Shown: one piece after another, positions 13,747-15,757 of the stretch
How the letters are laid out: each line of letters begins with the position of its first letter
Numbering within the stretch: the first letter of the stretch is position 1
From: UBA993 sp964436815
Lineage (GTDB): Bacteria; Bacillota; Dethiobacteria; DTU022
Assembly (NCBI GenBank): GCA_964436815.1
Contig: CAYTER010000047.1
Span: 1-15,757, forward strand
Length of the DNA: 15,757 nucleotides
Reading direction: 5' to 3'
Made by a program: the position numbers and the translations under genes
The notes under the pieces: generated by a model
Databases searched by the model: none
Told to the model about the DNA's origin: nothing
The model's input: the letters and a program-made list of their open reading frames with translations, nothing else

Positions 13747-15105
13747 ATGCATATCATCATTGTCGGCGGGGGTGGTGTCGGTTACCAGCTGGCCTATCAT
13801 CTTTCTGAACACCATCATCAGGATGTTGTTGTGATCGAAAAGAGCGAAGAAAAGGCCAGGCGTTTTAAAGAGTCGCTTGATGTGATGGTTATTGAAACAA
13901 ATGGGGCCAGCGCCGCCGCTTTAGAGTTGGCGGGAGTAAAAAATGCAGACATGTTGATCGCAGTTACCGACCTGGATGAAGTAAATATTATCGCCTGTAT
14001 TTTAGCGGCGCAATACGAAGTGCCTCAGATTGTTTGTCGTATTCGCAACCCTGAACATATTGATGAAAATTTTGGTTTAAATCCCAGGAAGCTTGGTATT
14101 AGCTGTGTAATCAATCCCGAGCAGGTGGCCGCCAATGAGATTTCAAAGATGCTTCATTTCCCTGATGCCAGCGAAATTGAATATTTTGCCCAGGGCAAAG
14201 TGCTGATGCTGGCGGTAACCGTTGGTGAAGAAGCTGAAATAACCGGTGTGCCTTTACATCAACTGCCGCTTAATCCTGAGAGTATTATTGTTGGCATCAG
14301 TAAACCAGGCGGTAAGTTTATTATTCCTGATGGTAACGATATCATTGAACCGGGCAGCAAAGTCTATCTGCTTGGTACGAGTAAAGCGTTAAAAGACAGC
14401 AGTATGCTTCTGCATCATGAAGAAACCTTAATCAAAGAGGTTACCATATTCGGTGGCGGGCTGGTTGGCCGGCAGTTGGCGCTATTACTTGAAGCCAGCC
14501 GCCAACCATTTAAGGTCAAATTGATTGAAAAAGATCTAAAACGTTGCGAAGAGCTGAGCAGGGAGCTGAAAAACACCCTGGTTCTGGAGGGTGATGCTAC
14601 TGAATACGCCATGCTGAAAGAGGAAGATATCAGTGGCACAGACGCGGTGATTGCTTTAACCGGGGACGACCGCAACAATATTGTATCCGTCCTGCTGGCT
14701 CAGCGCTTTGGGGTTAAGAAGATAATCAGCGAAGTTAAAAAACCGCAATATGTGGCGGTTTATAATGCCCTGGGTATCCACAGCTTAATTAATCCCCGGA
14801 TGTTGGCTGTCGCCCATATCTTAAGGTTAACCAGGCAGGAGGAAGTTGTTGCCCTGTCAATCGTCCAGGGAGAAAAAGCTGAAGTTTATGAAATGGTTCT
14901 GCCCGCAAAAGCTGGAGTGGCAAACCGGAAAATTAAGGAGCTGCACTTATCGCGGGGTATGATAATCGGCTCTATAGTCCGCGGAGAAGAGGTCATTATC
15001 CCCGGAGGGGAAACAAGCCTGCTGCCCGGAGATCACCTGATCATTTTTTCACTGCCTAAGATTGCTCACAAACTTGATAAGTATTTCAAGATTTCAAATT
15101 TCTAA
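13747..15105 (+). CDS. trkA: TrkA, double-RCK potassium uptake regulator
   Basis: A 452 aa protein with two tandem RCK units, the layout of TrkA rather than KtrA. Unit 1 has GGGGVG (7-12), the acidic VVVIEKSEE (27-35) and an RCK_C half (about 143-225). Unit 2 has GGGLVG (236-241), LIEKDLKRC and an RCK_C half from about 370. Both nucleotide-binding loops look intact. TrkA rings bind NAD(H)/ATP and control TrkH. The ATG at 13747 has AAAGGGTGG at 13731-13739. The gene is 31 bases after ktrA and probably in the same operon, so a single transcript would encode one channel and two different types of RCK regulator. Its natural partner may be the convergent TrkH downstream. Its stop lies 3 bases from that gene's stop. 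Confidence 0.94.
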   Translation: MHIIIVGGGGVGYQLAYHLSEHHHQDVVVIEKSEEKARRFKESLDVMVIETNGASAAALELAGVKNADMLIAVTDLDEVNIIACILAAQYEVPQIVCRIRNPEHIDENFGLNPRKLGISCVINPEQVAANEISKMLHFPDASEIEYFAQGKVLMLAVTVGEEAEITGVPLHQLPLNPESIIVGISKPGGKFIIPDGNDIIEPGSKVYLLGTSKALKDSSMLLHHEETLIKEVTIFGGGLVGRQLALLLEASRQPFKVKLIEKDLKRCEELSRELKNTLVLEGDATEYAMLKEEDISGTDAVIALTGDDRNNIVSVLLAQRFGVKKIISEVKKPQYVAVYNALGIHSLINPRMLAVAHILRLTRQEEVVALSIVQGEKAEVYEMVLPAKAGVANRKIKELHLSRGMIIGSIVRGEEVIIPGGETSLLPGDHLIIFSLPKIAHKLDKYFKISNF

Positions 15106-15108
15106 ACA

Positions 15109-15757
15109 TTAACAAGCAGTTTTCAGGAACAGCTTTTTTGCAAGTGCAACAAGAGCGATAAAAACAATAAAGATTTCTAGACGGCCTAGAATCATGCCGA
15201 TGATCTGTGTGATCAAGATTAAATTGCCAGAATCAACGCTTGTCACACCAATTGATAGCCCTACGGTTCCAAGCGCGGAAGCAAACTCGAATAAGGCTTC
15301 GTTGATTGGTATGCCGGTAAACATTAATATTAGCGATCCAAAACCAAAGATAGTCAGATAGATGATTGCAAATAAGCAAATCTCCAGCATATATTTTGAG
15401 GTCAAGTATGTCTTGCCGTTGGATTTTATGACATAGTCTTCGTTGACGGTTTTCTCCGGCCTGAAGCGTGTTTTTATGAAGTAAGCAACTGATTTATAGA
15501 TTATATAAACCCTCGTATATTTAATACCACCGGCAGTGGAACCTGAACCGCCGCCAATCAACATTAATATTATTATGATGAAAAGCATTCCATGATGCCA
15601 GGCATTAAATGATACAGTGGAAAAGCCGGTAGTGGTAAGGCCTGAAACAATCTGAAAAATAGCAATTCGCCATCCGGAGCTCATTGAAGGATAAAGGCTT
15701 GATGCTCCGGCAATCAAAATAACCGGTAATGATATTATAAGTAATGCGAAGAAAAAT
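15109..15757 (-). CDS. trkH: TrkH-family potassium channel subunit, C-terminal part (cut by window edge)
   Basis: The C-terminal 215 residues of a second TrkH-type channel on the minus strand; the frame stays open to the window edge, so the start lies outside. A TTG at 15717 is only an internal codon. Visible are the third filter loop SGLTTTGFST, the intramembrane loop GGGSGSTAGGIK, the fourth filter ASALGTVGLS and the terminal GMILGRLEIF, which belong to the TrkH rather than the KtrB branch. It lies tail-to-tail with trkA, 3 bases apart, with no terminator in between. It is visibly more AT-rich than the rest: two 60-base lines counted by hand gave 35% and 38% G+C, against about 55% in a line within trkA. 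It may have been acquired separately. It is likely the conducting partner for the double-RCK TrkA. Confidence 0.9.
   Translation of the reverse strand, partial: FFFALLIISLPVILIAGASSLYPSMSSGWRIAIFQIVSGLTTTGFSTVSFNAWHHGMLFIIIILMLIGGGSGSTAGGIKYTRVYIIYKSVAYFIKTRFRPEKTVNEDYVIKSNGKTYLTSKYMLEICLFAIIYLTIFGFGSLILMFTGIPINEALFEFASALGTVGLSIGVTSVDSGNLILITQIIGMILGRLEIFIVFIALVALAKKLFLKTAC

Noticed and set aside
1..15757. CRISPR arrays, tRNA/rRNA genes, insertion sequences, prophage or defence systems
   Set aside because: Reading both strands showed no spaced direct repeats, no tRNA cloverleaf-like segments, and no transposase, integrase, nuclease or toxin-antitoxin genes.

Overview
The window is a chromosomal segment from an anaerobic Gram-positive (Firmicutes, probably Clostridia-like) bacterium of roughly 50% G+C. 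This rests mainly on gene order: hinT - rpsU - yqeY - nfeD - floA - (unknown) - phoH - pgpH - ybeY - dgkA - cdd - era - recO follows the conserved yqeY-to-recO block known from Bacillus and clostridia, all on the + strand. The genus cannot be named from the sequence. The two sporulation-associated genes that usually sit between floA and phoH (yqfC, yqfD) are not there. A short acidic, membrane-anchored protein of unknown function occupies the slot.

Region 1 (1-1124) holds a HIT-family hydrolase, ribosomal protein bS21 and a YqeY/GatB-like protein, closed by a terminator-like hairpin. Region 2 (1141-3997) is a membrane-microdomain module: long-form NfeD with a ClpP-class protease domain, the flotillin FloA, and the acidic protein. 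Region 3 (4025-7965) is PhoH, the membrane HD phosphodiesterase PgpH (hydrolyses c-di-AMP in relatives), the rRNA-processing enzyme YbeY, and a DgkA-type lipid kinase, linked by short overlaps that suggest translational coupling. Region 4 (7991-10559) has a cytidine deaminase fused to a complete TrmO/TsaA-like methyltransferase domain, then Era and RecO. A 104-base gap between era and recO carries a palindromic repeat of a type scattered through many bacterial genomes.

Region 5 (10560-11691) is looser. It has a promoter with an extended -10 element, a small flavodoxin-like protein, a 57-58 aa membrane protein, and a 308-base intergenic stretch. That stretch holds two hairpins, a short ORF that may be a gene remnant, and a promoter. 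Region 6 (11692-15757) is a potassium-uptake locus: a TrkH/KtrB-type channel, a single-RCK KtrA-type regulator, a double-RCK TrkA, and, convergent and cut by the window edge, a second, more AT-rich TrkH. The two halves of the window may be functionally linked: c-di-AMP, the substrate of PgpH, binds and inhibits RCK-regulated K+ transporters in Firmicutes.

Most of the window is ordinary housekeeping sequence. The most notable items are the cytidine deaminase-TrmO fusion, the unknown acidic protein replacing yqfC/yqfD, the composite Ktr/Trk locus with a structured leader, and the dispersed palindromic repeat between era and recO.
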